NCBI GenBank assembly: GCA_003132905.1
Contig: PKZC01000193.1
Coordinates: forward strand, 10,212 to 19,623
Length of the DNA stretch: 9,412 bases
Reading direction: 5' to 3'
Source of the DNA: Bryobacterales bacterium
Lineage (GTDB): Bacteria; Acidobacteriota; Terriglobia; Bryobacterales; Bryobacteraceae
Part shown: one piece after another, positions 1 through 6,969 of the stretch
How the letters are laid out: the number at the start of each line of letters is the position of its first letter
How positions within the stretch are numbered: the first letter of the stretch is position 1
Program-made: the position numbers and the translations under genes
Notes under the pieces: model-generated
Databases searched by the model: none
What the model was told of the DNA's origin: nothing
What the model saw: the letters and a program-made list of their open reading frames with translations, nothing else

Positions 1-1418
1 GGAATGCTGCTCCACAAAAAGAACGATAGTCGCGAAGCCAGATCGACATCGGAAATGCGATATTTTGCACCCGGAACGACACCCGAGGGATCGGCCTCGA
101 TGCGGAACAGAAAGTCGGGGCTCACCAGCACGCGCTCCAGCGCGGCGCGAATGCCATCGTCGAAGGTGCCGGACTGGCGACCGCGTTTATAGAAGGCGAG
201 CAGCGTCTGCACATCATCGTCGTTGGCAGAACGCCGATAGGCACGTCGCGCGAGCCGCGATAGGATTTTCGTCGCGCAGGCGGTTTCTTCGGACGCGTTT
301 GCGGGGTGGCATACGAAGATGAGATCGCGGCTGGGAGAATCGGCCGGTACCTGCGCTCCATAGGGACCGCCGATCCACAACGCTGCAATGGCAATCGGCG
401 ACGTACCGTTGTCGGATGCGCGGCTGAAAAGCGGAAGGCGGTCGGGGCCGGGGCCCTCGGGCTCCGCGTCGTCGGTCTTGAGCATGGTGGCCATCACCTG
501 ATGCAGCCCCGCCTTCACCGGTACGCGCACCTGTAGCGCCTCATCACCGTCGTATATAAACGTTTTCGAGTGCGATTTTTCTCCACCCAGCGTGGTTTGC
601 CAAACTCGCTTGCCGTCCACGCGAATTTCAAACTGGTTGGGGACGTTCAGTCCGCGGATTTCGCTGTCCCAAGCCCGCTGCAAACGAAGCTTGAGAACAT
701 ATTCGCCGTCCACCGGAAAATAGTGGCGTGCGGCGACCCCACCTTTCGATCCCAGCGGAAAGTCTTCACCCAGACGGTCCACCTGGCGAAGATAAGTTTG
801 GTCGTTCGCATTGTCCTTGAGCGCGCCATAGCGCACGAATCTCGGCGGGATCGTGGAATCACCTACGGCTTGGCGCGCAATGGCCGCTGCCGCGGATACG
901 TATCGATCCAGCAAGGCCGGTTGCATCGAAAGCGCCTCGGCATTGTTCTCGAAACCGAACGCCTGTTCATCGGGCGGCAATATCTGTTTCGGGTCCACTT
1001 CCACCGCGATCAGATCGCGCACTGCGTTGGCGTATTCACGACGATTGAGACGATGCAGGCTAGCGGAGCGGCCGGGATTCACATGAGCCGCGGCAGCGCG
1101 GTCAATTTCCGATTCCAGCCAAGCGGCAACCTTATCGTAGGTGGCGTTGTCGGGGCGGGGAAGTTTCGGGGGCGGCATCGCTCGGCTGCGCAGCTTCACA
1201 ATCACCTTTTCCCAAGTCTCTTGCGAGTTGTAGGGATTGTCAGCGTCGATTCGATCTAGCGCCAGGCCCGCGGTCTTCAGCTTCTCGTTGTGACACGAGA
1301 CGCAGTACTTGTTCGCCAGTTCGCGCGCGGGATTGTCCGTCGCGGCATTTGCCGCCACAGCGAAAATCGCGAAACCGGCGACGTTGAAACACCCGATGAA
1401 ATAACGGCCGTGTCTCAT
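1..1418 (-). CDS. DUF1592-family secreted c-type cytochrome, 3' end off the window
   Basis: This is the N-terminal 472 residues of a large secreted haem protein; the frame is open to the left edge. A signal peptide (about residues 1-25, ending AANA) is followed by a haem-binding CVSCH at 39-43. Met81 in an RAMPPP context is the likely axial ligand. A DUF1587-like segment starts near 118 (LHRLNRREYANAVRDL), followed by a beta-rich, carbohydrate-binding-like stretch at about 230-330. A DUF1595-like helical segment lies around 378-412 and the start of DUF1592 at about 419 (RAALERVLVSPDFLFRIE). In this family DUF1592, DUF1588 and DUF1585 normally follow, so roughly half the protein is missing. 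The start is ATG at 1418, overlapping the ankyrin stop as ATGA, which implies translational coupling. Proteins of this type occur in Planctomycetes and Acidobacteria and are presumed periplasmic redox proteins; the substrate is unknown. Confidence 0.9.
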   Translation of the reverse strand, partial: MRHGRYFIGCFNVAGFAIFAVAANAATDNPARELANKYCVSCHNEKLKTAGLALDRIDADNPYNSQETWEKVIVKLRSRAMPPPKLPRPDNATYDKVAAWLESEIDRAAAAHVNPGRSASLHRLNRREYANAVRDLIAVEVDPKQILPPDEQAFGFENNAEALSMQPALLDRYVSAAAAIARQAVGDSTIPPRFVRYGALKDNANDQTYLRQVDRLGEDFPLGSKGGVAARHYFPVDGEYVLKLRLQRAWDSEIRGLNVPNQFEIRVDGKRVWQTTLGGEKSHSKTFIYDGDEALQVRVPVKAGLHQVMATMLKTDDAEPEGPGPDRLPLFSRASDNGTSPIAIAALWIGGPYGAQVPADSPSRDLIFVCHPANASEETACATKILSRLARRAYRRSANDDDVQTLLAFYKRGRQSGTFDDGIRAALERVLVSPDFLFRIEADPSGVVPGAKYRISDVDLASRLSFFLWSSI

Positions 1419-2959
1419 TGCTCGGCCCTGCACTTATTCTGGGCCTCGCAGGGGTGCCCTAACTTAGGATCGGCACCATGCTTTTCCAGTAGCTCGGCGC
1501 CTTCCTTGTTATAGAGGACGCCGCCCAGCCGGTCGCCGTCGCCGTGTGCCGCAAGGTAGGGAGTGACGCCAGCCTTGCTGACCGCATTCACGTTGACACC
1601 TAGATCGATCAATTGCGCTAGCAGTTTATTCCACCCGCGATAGCCCGGGCCGAACAAAGCGTTCTCGCCAAATGTTGTTTCGCCCTTCGGGTCGACGCCC
1701 AGATCCAACATCAGCTTTACCGTCGCCAGCGCTTGAGCCTCTGTGACGGTGTCCTCTCCGATGGAATGGTTCAAACCCGCCGCGGCCATGATGGCCGACG
1801 CATTCGACGCGGTGAGTATTTTGGGATCGGCGCCGGCGTCCAGCAGAATGTGCATCATCTCAATGTCATTGGCCGAGGCGGCGAGCAGGACAGGCGTGGC
1901 GCCGGTTGCATCCAGGTATCCGCCCGCGAACTGCGGCTGCGGTTTCGTCATGCGCGCGTTCACGTTTGCACCGTGTGCCAGCAGGGCTTTCACCAGCCGC
2001 AGCTTGGCTTGGCGATCCGGAATGCCTGCCATGGGGTCGTCGAATCCGTACACCGGATTCGCGGTGAAGCTTTCCCACTGGCTGGAGGCCCAATGCAGGG
2101 GAGTAAGCCCGCCGGCGATATTGTTGGGATCGGCGCCATGATCCAGCAGATAGAGCGCCAGGTCCACTTGGCCGCGCACGACGGCCACTAGCAAAGGAGT
2201 GTAGCCCAGGGTGCCGGCCGTCTTCGCAATGCCTAGCTGAGAAGTGACACGGTTTGCCGCGCCCTCCGCATGCGTCAGGATGTTGACGTCCACTCCGGCG
2301 GCCAGCAACAGTTTTACGCTTTCCAGGTCGCCAACGCGCGCAGAAAAATGAATCGCCGTGAAGCCCTGTTTGGAATTGGTCGTCAGATCCGCATGCGCGT
2401 CGATGAACGCCTTCACCACATCGGGATGACGCTCTGCCGCGGCCCACATCAACGCTGTCTGATTTTGCGCGGGCTCTTTCGCGTTGACCGCCGCACCGTA
2501 CTCAATCAGCATGCGAACCGCGTCCGCGCTGCCGGTCTTCGCGCAGGTCAGCAGCGGAGCTTCGCCAGTGGCCACCGGCGTATTCGGATTGGCGCCCGAT
2601 TTTAAGAGCGACCGCACCAACGCGGAATTTCCGTTGGTGCAGGCTTCCGAGAGCGGCGTCATTTTGAACTCATTTGCGGCGTTGGCGTCGGCACCGGCGG
2701 CGAGCAGCAGATTCGCGGATTCCAGATCGTTCCAATGCGCCAGCCAAAGCAGGGCCGTCGAGCCGTCGCTGGCCCGGACATCGACATTCACCTTTTGAGT
2801 CAGCAGCGTACGAACGGCCTTTTGGTCTTGGTTTCTGGCCGCCTCCACCAGTCGCGAATCGGGTGTTTCCGACGCGCTAGCCAATGCGGCGAAACCAGAC
2901 GCCATGAGCAACAATGCCATCGCGGTTACCCAGGAGTTCCTGTCGACGTGATCCAACAT
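1415..2959 (-). CDS. Secreted ankyrin-repeat protein
   Basis: The product is 514 residues. The frame is open upstream to 3175, but I chose ATG 2959 because it has a purine-rich SD (GAGAGG, 7 nt spacing), a TATAAT box 42 bp upstream, and gives a proper signal peptide: hydrophobic MALLLMASGFAALASA, with cleavage near residue 29. The rest is about 12 ankyrin repeats with recognisable TPL.A / LL..GADPN cores, for example LLLAAGADANAA, LLKSGANPNTP, YLLDHGADPNN and LLDAGADPKI. Repeats 6, 8 and 10 carry longer insertions. The C-terminus has two cysteines (HPCEAQNKC) that could form a disulfide outside the cytoplasm. Ankyrin arrays bind proteins. The ATGA overlap with the cytochrome gene suggests that the cytochrome is the partner, which is inference. 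No catalytic domain is visible. Confidence 0.93.
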   Translation of the reverse strand: MLDHVDRNSWVTAMALLLMASGFAALASASETPDSRLVEAARNQDQKAVRTLLTQKVNVDVRASDGSTALLWLAHWNDLESANLLLAAGADANAANEFKMTPLSEACTNGNSALVRSLLKSGANPNTPVATGEAPLLTCAKTGSADAVRMLIEYGAAVNAKEPAQNQTALMWAAAERHPDVVKAFIDAHADLTTNSKQGFTAIHFSARVGDLESVKLLLAAGVDVNILTHAEGAANRVTSQLGIAKTAGTLGYTPLLVAVVRGQVDLALYLLDHGADPNNIAGGLTPLHWASSQWESFTANPVYGFDDPMAGIPDRQAKLRLVKALLAHGANVNARMTKPQPQFAGGYLDATGATPVLLAASANDIEMMHILLDAGADPKILTASNASAIMAAAGLNHSIGEDTVTEAQALATVKLMLDLGVDPKGETTFGENALFGPGYRGWNKLLAQLIDLGVNVNAVSKAGVTPYLAAHGDGDRLGGVLYNKEGAELLEKHGADPKLGHPCEAQNKCRAEQ

Positions 2960-2966
2960 ACCTCGC

Positions 2967-2972
2967 CCTCTC
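2967..2972 (-). promoter_or_regulatory. Ribosome binding site of the ankyrin gene
   Basis: The minus strand reads GAGAGG, then 7 nt, then ATG at 2959. This decides the start of the ankyrin gene over the upstream in-frame alternatives, which would lack the signal-peptide arrangement. Confidence 0.65.
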
Positions 2973-3001
2973 AAAAGGCCAACGAATCCGCTGGCAAGGC
3001 C

Positions 3002-3007
3002 ATTATA
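3002..3007 (-). promoter_or_regulatory. -10 box (TATAAT) of the ankyrin-cytochrome operon
   Basis: The minus strand has a perfect TATAAT here, giving a predicted 5' leader of about 35 nt before the ATG at 2959. The -35 region is weak: TTCGCT at 16 bp spacing is the best I see. The same bases on the plus strand (TATATG) could serve the divergent small gene at 3051, but that is less convincing. Confidence 0.5.
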
Positions 3008-3036
3008 TGAGATTTGATCGTTCAGCGAAGATCCAC

Positions 3037-3042
3037 AAGGAG
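3037..3042 (+). promoter_or_regulatory. Strong ribosome binding site of the 85-aa gene
   Basis: AAGGAG lies 8 nt before ATG 3051. It is the best Shine-Dalgarno in the window and the main argument that the short ORF downstream is translated. Confidence 0.6.
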
Positions 3043-3050
3043 TTACGAGT

Positions 3051-3308
3051 ATGGACCGCCACGCTATGATGGTCGCAATGCAGTCGATCGAGATTGACCC
3101 TGAGCTGAACCGCCTTGCTCTCGCCGAAGCCGCCCAACAATATCCCGAGTTCGCCGAGCACGCCTTGCGCGTCATTGCACGACCGCTTTTCAGAGGATTC
3201 GCCTGGCAACTGGAGTGGAAGGGAGCGCCCCCATCCGGCCAACAAGCGTGGGAGTTTCAAAACACGGCGATTCGGGCTTACAAAAGACTGGCGAGCATTA
3301 CGGACTAA
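3051..3308 (+). CDS. Small hypothetical protein (85 aa)
   Basis: I do not recognise this protein. It is 85 residues, acidic in its first half (IEIDPELNRLALAEAAQQYPEF) and aromatic/basic in its second (FRGFAWQLEWKG, AIRAYKRL). It has no signal peptide, membrane segment or cysteine, and looks like a small soluble helical protein. An ideal AAGGAG with 8 nt spacing precedes ATG 3051; ATG 3066, ATG 3069 and ATG 3078 are in-frame alternatives without comparable sites. It is divergent from the ankyrin gene (91 bp between starts) and convergent with the selenoprotein gene (23 bp between ends). Codon choice resembles its neighbours. A longer minus-strand frame overlaps it but has no RBS and no recognisable similarity. 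Confidence 0.6.
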   Translation: MDRHAMMVAMQSIEIDPELNRLALAEAAQQYPEFAEHALRVIARPLFRGFAWQLEWKGAPPSGQQAWEFQNTAIRAYKRLASITD

Positions 3309-3318
3309 TGCAGGTCCT

Positions 3319-3348
3319 ATTTTCTGACATATCATTTCCTGACATATC
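3319..3348 (-). repeat. Tandem 15-bp duplication at the selenoprotein stop codon
   Basis: On the minus strand GATATGTCAGGAAAT is followed directly by GATATGTCAGAAAAT, with one mismatch. The terminal TGA (3334-3332) forms across the junction. In the same frame the second copy repeats the last four residues (YVRK) and then hits TAG at 3319-3317. The gene therefore ends YVRK-stop-YVRK-stop. Confidence 0.85.
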
Positions 3349-3976
3349 CGGCCGCGGCGGAGCGAATGCCGCCCTGGCGATGCGCTTCCTCCGATAACGC
3401 GTGAACTCCGCTGGCATCCACCCAGCGATTGTAGAAGTTGAAGAGCGCGCACACAGTGATGGCGTAATAAATCGCATCGTCGTCCCAGCCCACCGCGTGC
3501 AAAGGTTCCATGTCGAGCGGTGTGATACTACGTGAGCAACTATTCACCAGGTTGACGAAGCGAAAGAGCGCCTTTTCTTTTTCCGTCAGCCCGGATGTTT
3601 CTAAATCGCGAATCACGCCGGAGATGAACTCTTCGGCGTCCAGGTCCCCGTCAGATGCCTGTTTCAACAGAACAGCCGCGACCGCGGCGTGGGACTTCAG
3701 TCAAAATGGACAATCGTTGCGGGCCGAGGTGAAAGCAGCTATTAATTCCCGAATCCAAGGACTGAGCGGAGCCGGCTCGCGCATAATCTCTTGCGTGAAG
3801 CGCGCAAGATGATCGGTCGCCTGCGGTTTAAAGGCGAACAGGTGCCAGATTTGCGAGTACTCGGTGCCCGCGGCTTGCATGACGCGCAGTGCGTCGGCAT
3901 ATGGTCCTGGCTGCGGATTATTCTCGACGCCGGGAAGGAACATTGGCTCCATTTTGGAGGATGTTGTATCGCTCAT
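3332..3976 (-). CDS. AhpD/CMD-like peroxidase-related selenoprotein (CxxU)
   Basis: Read through the in-frame TGA at 3703-3701, this is a 214-residue all-helical protein of the AhpD/carboxymuconolactone decarboxylase superfamily, closest to the 'uncharacterized peroxidase-related enzyme' group. Landmarks are LRVMQAAG and IWHLFAFKP before residue 55, PLSPWIRELIAAFTSARND at 70-88, then C89-P-F-U92-LKS-H96. This is the AhpD CxxCxxxH active site with selenocysteine (Sec) replacing the second Cys. Downstream are LTEKEKALFRFVNLV, the family-typical DMEPLHAVGWDDDAIYYAI, and ALFNFYNRWVDASG. Frame and similarity continue unbroken on both sides of the TGA. A hairpin with a GGUC loop follows 17 nt later. 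AhpD-type proteins perform thiol-based peroxide or disulfide chemistry; the substrate here is unknown. ATG 3976 has no clear SD; Met9 or Met12 are alternative starts. A gene caller would split it at 3701, with a false start at TTG 3667. Alternatives are a nonsense mutation or a sequencing error. Confidence 0.87.
3672..3690 (-). promoter_or_regulatory. Bacterial SECIS-like hairpin for UGA recoding
   Basis: In the mRNA, 17 nt after the UGA, GCCGC-GGUC-GCGGC forms a perfect 5-bp GC stem (3688-3675) with a GGUC apical loop. One bulged U and two further pairs (A-U, C-G) extend it. Bacterial SECIS elements lie within the coding region just downstream of the UGA and carry a guanine in the apical loop for SelB. 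The E. coli fdhF element also presents GGUC at nearly the same distance, and also has a bulged U, although on a different side of the stem as far as I can tell. The stem is also coding sequence (AAVAA). Confidence 0.72.
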
Positions 3977-3997
3977 GGCGCGCTTGGAGCTTCGTGT

Positions 3998-4005
3998 AGT
4001 ATACA
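3998..4005. promoter_or_regulatory. Shared palindromic -10 region for divergent genes
   Basis: The sequence around the palindrome GTATAC (3999-4004) reads TATACT on the minus strand (4003-3998), 21 bp before the selenoprotein ATG. On the plus strand it reads TATACA (4000-4005), 6 bp before ATG 4012. The second spacing would place transcription start at or next to the ATG, giving a leaderless mRNA, and that gene indeed has no adjacent Shine-Dalgarno. No good -35 is visible on either side. Confidence 0.4.
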
Positions 4006-4011
4006 GCTATC

Positions 4012-6969
4012 ATGTGCTGGGCCGACAGGGGACGGTTGCAGTGGGGATTTATTGCGCTTGCCATGCTGGGGGCCGGCTGTTCCAAACCACCGGATGAGAA
4101 CCTACTGGACCAGCACCGCAACCTCGGTAAAGCGTTCTACGAGAATCCCACCACTCAACAGGAAGCGGTCCGGGAATTTCAGCAGGTGCTCGAAATGGCG
4201 CCCAATTCCGCACGCGACAAACTGAATTACGCGCTGGCGTTGCTTAAGGTGCAAGGGCGGGAAGAGGAAGCGATAAAGCTCTTGCAAGAGGTGCAGCGCC
4301 AGGATCCTTCACTGCCGCACACGTGGTTCAACCTCGGGATCTACTATAAGCATCAGGGCGACACCCAGCAAGCGCTCGTTCAATTCGAGGGGATGCTCGC
4401 TCGAACGCCGGACGAGGCGATTGCGCATTATCAACTGGGCACGCTGTACAACCAAGTGAACCGGCGCAATGAAGCGCAGGCTCAATTCGAAAAGGCTGCC
4501 GAGCTTGATCCGTTGCTGGCGGCCGCGCGGTTCCAACTTTACAACCTGCATCGGCTTGCAGGAAACGCCGAGCAGGCGAACCGCTATCTCGCCGATTTCG
4601 AGCGTATCCAGAAGTTGCAGAAAAGCTGGGTGATCCCGGAGAACGTCGAGTGGTGCAACTATGCGGAAATCTACGATCCGCCGGAGGTTCGCGCGGAATC
4701 GGCCGTTCCGCCGGAGCCGAAGTTCGCCGACACCCGGCTCGACGGAACGGTGGATCCAACAACCGCCGGCCTGACCTTAATCGACTCCATTGGTATCGGA
4801 CAGACCGATCTTCTGGCGTGGTCGTCGCAAGGAATCCATTTGTTCCTCAAGGGCCAACATCCTGCCGCCGAAACGGGCCTGGAAGGGCTCCGCGGCGTGA
4901 TCGACGTGGTTCCGGGCGACTTTGACAATGACGGTCTCATGGATCTGTGCGTGCTGACTGCGGCCGGTCCCGTTCTGTATCGCAACACAGGCGGTAAATT
5001 CGTCCGCCAGCCAGCGAAACTTCCCACCGGGCATTTCGATCATGCAGTTTGGATCGACTACGACCATGATTATGACCTGGACCTCGTTCTGTTGGGCCCG
5101 CAGCCGGCGCTGTTGCGGAATCAGGGCGCGGCGGGATGGGCGGATCGGACTGAGGATTTCCCGTTCGTAAAAGGCGATGTGACTTCAGTGGAAAAGACGC
5201 GCGTCATGCCCGACAGCAAAGCTTTCGATCTGGCCGTGTTCTACCCCGCTCGCGCGCCGGTGTTGTATCGCGATCAGCTGGGCGGCAGATATACGGTGGA
5301 GGCGTTCCATGGGCAGGTTCCCGCGACCCGGAAGCAAGTGGATGCCGACTTCGACGCAACCGGGCGGCTAGATCGTGCCCTCATTTACGCGGACGGCAGC
5401 ATTTATTTGTTGCGCAATCAGAGTAACCAAAACCACCACTGGATTCGTGTGCAGCTCAAGGGCGTGCGGAGTCTCAAGCTGGCTCAGGATGCGTTGGTCG
5501 AGCTGAAAGCTGGAATGCTTTACCGCCGCCAGTTCTACACCGGAGTGCCGCTGTGGTTCGATGCCGGAGACCACGCTTCCGTTGACGTGATTCGCATCAC
5601 ATGGCCCAACGGGCTGATCCAGAACGAAGTCCGGCAGGCCACGAATCAGACACACGTCTATCCGGAAGCGCAACGGTTGTCCGGCTCCTGCCCGATGATC
5701 TGGACCTGGAACGGGCGCGAGTTCCAGTTCATCACTGATGTTCTGGGAGTGGCGCCGCTAGGGGCTCGCGATGGCGATGGAAGTTATTTCCCGGTGGATC
5801 ACGAGGAATATGTGCAGATCCCAGGCGAGGCGCTCCAGTCAGTCGATGGCCACTATGAAGTTCGCGTCACCGAAGAGTTGAGCGAAGTATCGTATCTCGA
5901 TCAAATCCAGTTGTACGCCGTCGATCATCTTCCAGGCACCGAGATTTTCACCAACGAGAAGTTCAAAGGCTCGCCCTACCCCGAGTTCCACCTGTTCAGT
6001 GTGGAGCGAAGGATCTATCCCAAGACCGCTCGCGACGATCACGGCGCCGATGTTTTGCCGCAATTGATGGCTGAGGATCAGCGTTATCCCGACCATTTCC
6101 GTCGGTCCGAAACGGGGATTGCGGATCTGCATTCGCTCGAGCTGGATTTCGGCTCCGTGGCCCCGTCCGGCAAGGTGCTCCTGTTGCTAAACGGATGGGT
6201 GGATTGGCCGGATGGAAGCACATTCCGCAGGGCCTCGCAGGAGTCGGAGGCTGGCTTGGTGATGCCGTATCTGCAGGTGCAGAATGCCGCCGGCGTCTGG
6301 AAAACCGTGAATCAGGATATGGGCATGCCGGCTGGAAAGCCAAAGACCATCGCGGTTCCAATCGAGTTCATTTCCGCCAGCCGCAAGGTTCGAATCGTCA
6401 CCAATCTGTGCGTATATTGGGATGAAATCTTTTTGAGTGAAGGCGCTTCGGACGCTGGAGTAAAGCCCACTCTGATACCTTTTGACTCCGCCGATCTGCA
6501 TTTTCGCGGCTTCTCGGAAACGCGCATTCACCCGGAGCGCAAACAGCCGGATACGTTCTTCTACGATCATGTAGCGCCAGCTTCCTTCTGGAATCCCACT
6601 CCGGGCCTCTATACCAGATTCGGCCAAGTGGACAAGCTGCTGCGCGACGTCGACGACCAACTCGTGATCATGGGCTCGGGCGACGAGGTACGCTTGCGGT
6701 TCCCCGTTGCGGGCCTTCAGGCACCACGTGCTGGGATGACCCGCGACTTCCTGCTTAAGGTGGACGGTTGGGCCAAGGATCGCGATCCGAATACCGCCTT
6801 TTCTTCAACTGTTCAGCCGCTCCCGTTTCATGGGATGTCCCAGTATCCGTATCCGGCGAGCGAACACTTCCCGCGAGACGCCGCGCACGATTCCTATCAA
6901 CGTACTTACAATACCCGGCCCGCGGGGGCGATAATCCAATCGCTTCAACCAGCCGTGAACCAACCATGA
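4012..6969 (+). CDS. Giant TPR + FG-GAP/VCBS + ASPIC/UnbV lipoprotein
   Basis: The product is 985 residues. The N-terminus MCWADRGRLQWGFIALAM runs into LGAGC, a probable lipobox with Cys23 as the lipidated residue, so it is likely a membrane-anchored extracytoplasmic protein. About five TPR units fill residues 35-205 (for example HTWFNLGIYYKHQGDTQQAL). FG-GAP/VCBS-type calcium loops follow: DFDNDGLMD at 303-311, DYDHDYDLD at 349-357, and a degenerate DFDATGRLD at 446-454. An ASPIC/UnbV-like segment (about 474-545) ends in ITWPNG. The last ~420 residues start with WTWNGREFQFITDVLG at 564-579 and match no domain I can name. Repeated DG and W motifs suggest a further beta-rich fold. TPR-ASPIC proteins are common in Acidobacteria and resemble CRTAC1; their role is unknown, probably protein or glycan binding. 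ATG 4012 has no SD but fits a leaderless transcript. The gene overlaps the amidase gene by 4 bp. Confidence 0.92.
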   Translation: MCWADRGRLQWGFIALAMLGAGCSKPPDENLLDQHRNLGKAFYENPTTQQEAVREFQQVLEMAPNSARDKLNYALALLKVQGREEEAIKLLQEVQRQDPSLPHTWFNLGIYYKHQGDTQQALVQFEGMLARTPDEAIAHYQLGTLYNQVNRRNEAQAQFEKAAELDPLLAAARFQLYNLHRLAGNAEQANRYLADFERIQKLQKSWVIPENVEWCNYAEIYDPPEVRAESAVPPEPKFADTRLDGTVDPTTAGLTLIDSIGIGQTDLLAWSSQGIHLFLKGQHPAAETGLEGLRGVIDVVPGDFDNDGLMDLCVLTAAGPVLYRNTGGKFVRQPAKLPTGHFDHAVWIDYDHDYDLDLVLLGPQPALLRNQGAAGWADRTEDFPFVKGDVTSVEKTRVMPDSKAFDLAVFYPARAPVLYRDQLGGRYTVEAFHGQVPATRKQVDADFDATGRLDRALIYADGSIYLLRNQSNQNHHWIRVQLKGVRSLKLAQDALVELKAGMLYRRQFYTGVPLWFDAGDHASVDVIRITWPNGLIQNEVRQATNQTHVYPEAQRLSGSCPMIWTWNGREFQFITDVLGVAPLGARDGDGSYFPVDHEEYVQIPGEALQSVDGHYEVRVTEELSEVSYLDQIQLYAVDHLPGTEIFTNEKFKGSPYPEFHLFSVERRIYPKTARDDHGADVLPQLMAEDQRYPDHFRRSETGIADLHSLELDFGSVAPSGKVLLLLNGWVDWPDGSTFRRASQESEAGLVMPYLQVQNAAGVWKTVNQDMGMPAGKPKTIAVPIEFISASRKVRIVTNLCVYWDEIFLSEGASDAGVKPTLIPFDSADLHFRGFSETRIHPERKQPDTFFYDHVAPASFWNPTPGLYTRFGQVDKLLRDVDDQLVIMGSGDEVRLRFPVAGLQAPRAGMTRDFLLKVDGWAKDRDPNTAFSSTVQPLPFHGMSQYPYPASEHFPRDAAHDSYQRTYNTRPAGAIIQSLQPAVNQP

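Noticed and set aside
570..1259. 229-aa plus-strand frame
   Set aside because: It lies antisense to the DUF1587/DUF1595 cytochrome, whose motifs are clear. Its composition is typical of a GC-rich shadow.
2960..3175. Ankyrin gene starting at 3175 (586 aa)
   Set aside because: The extra 72 residues cross the promoter and the small divergent gene, look non-coding, and would bury the signal peptide.
3309..3331. Transcription terminator between the convergent genes at 3308 and 3332
   Set aside because: There is no hairpin with a T-run, only the 15-bp duplication. No intrinsic terminator was found elsewhere in the window either.
3003..3452. 149-aa minus-strand frame
   Set aside because: It overlaps the selenoprotein gene in another frame and covers the 85-aa gene antisense. 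It has no Shine-Dalgarno and no recognisable similarity.
3332..3667. A separate 111-aa gene beginning at TTG 3667
   Set aside because: Same frame and same protein family as the upstream half, separated only by one TGA at the active site. TTG has no ribosome binding site, so it is the 3' part of the selenoprotein gene.
6768..6965. Amidase start at 6768
   Set aside because: This stretch codes the conserved end of the lipoprotein in another frame. The family N-terminus begins at ATG 6966 with ATGA coupling.
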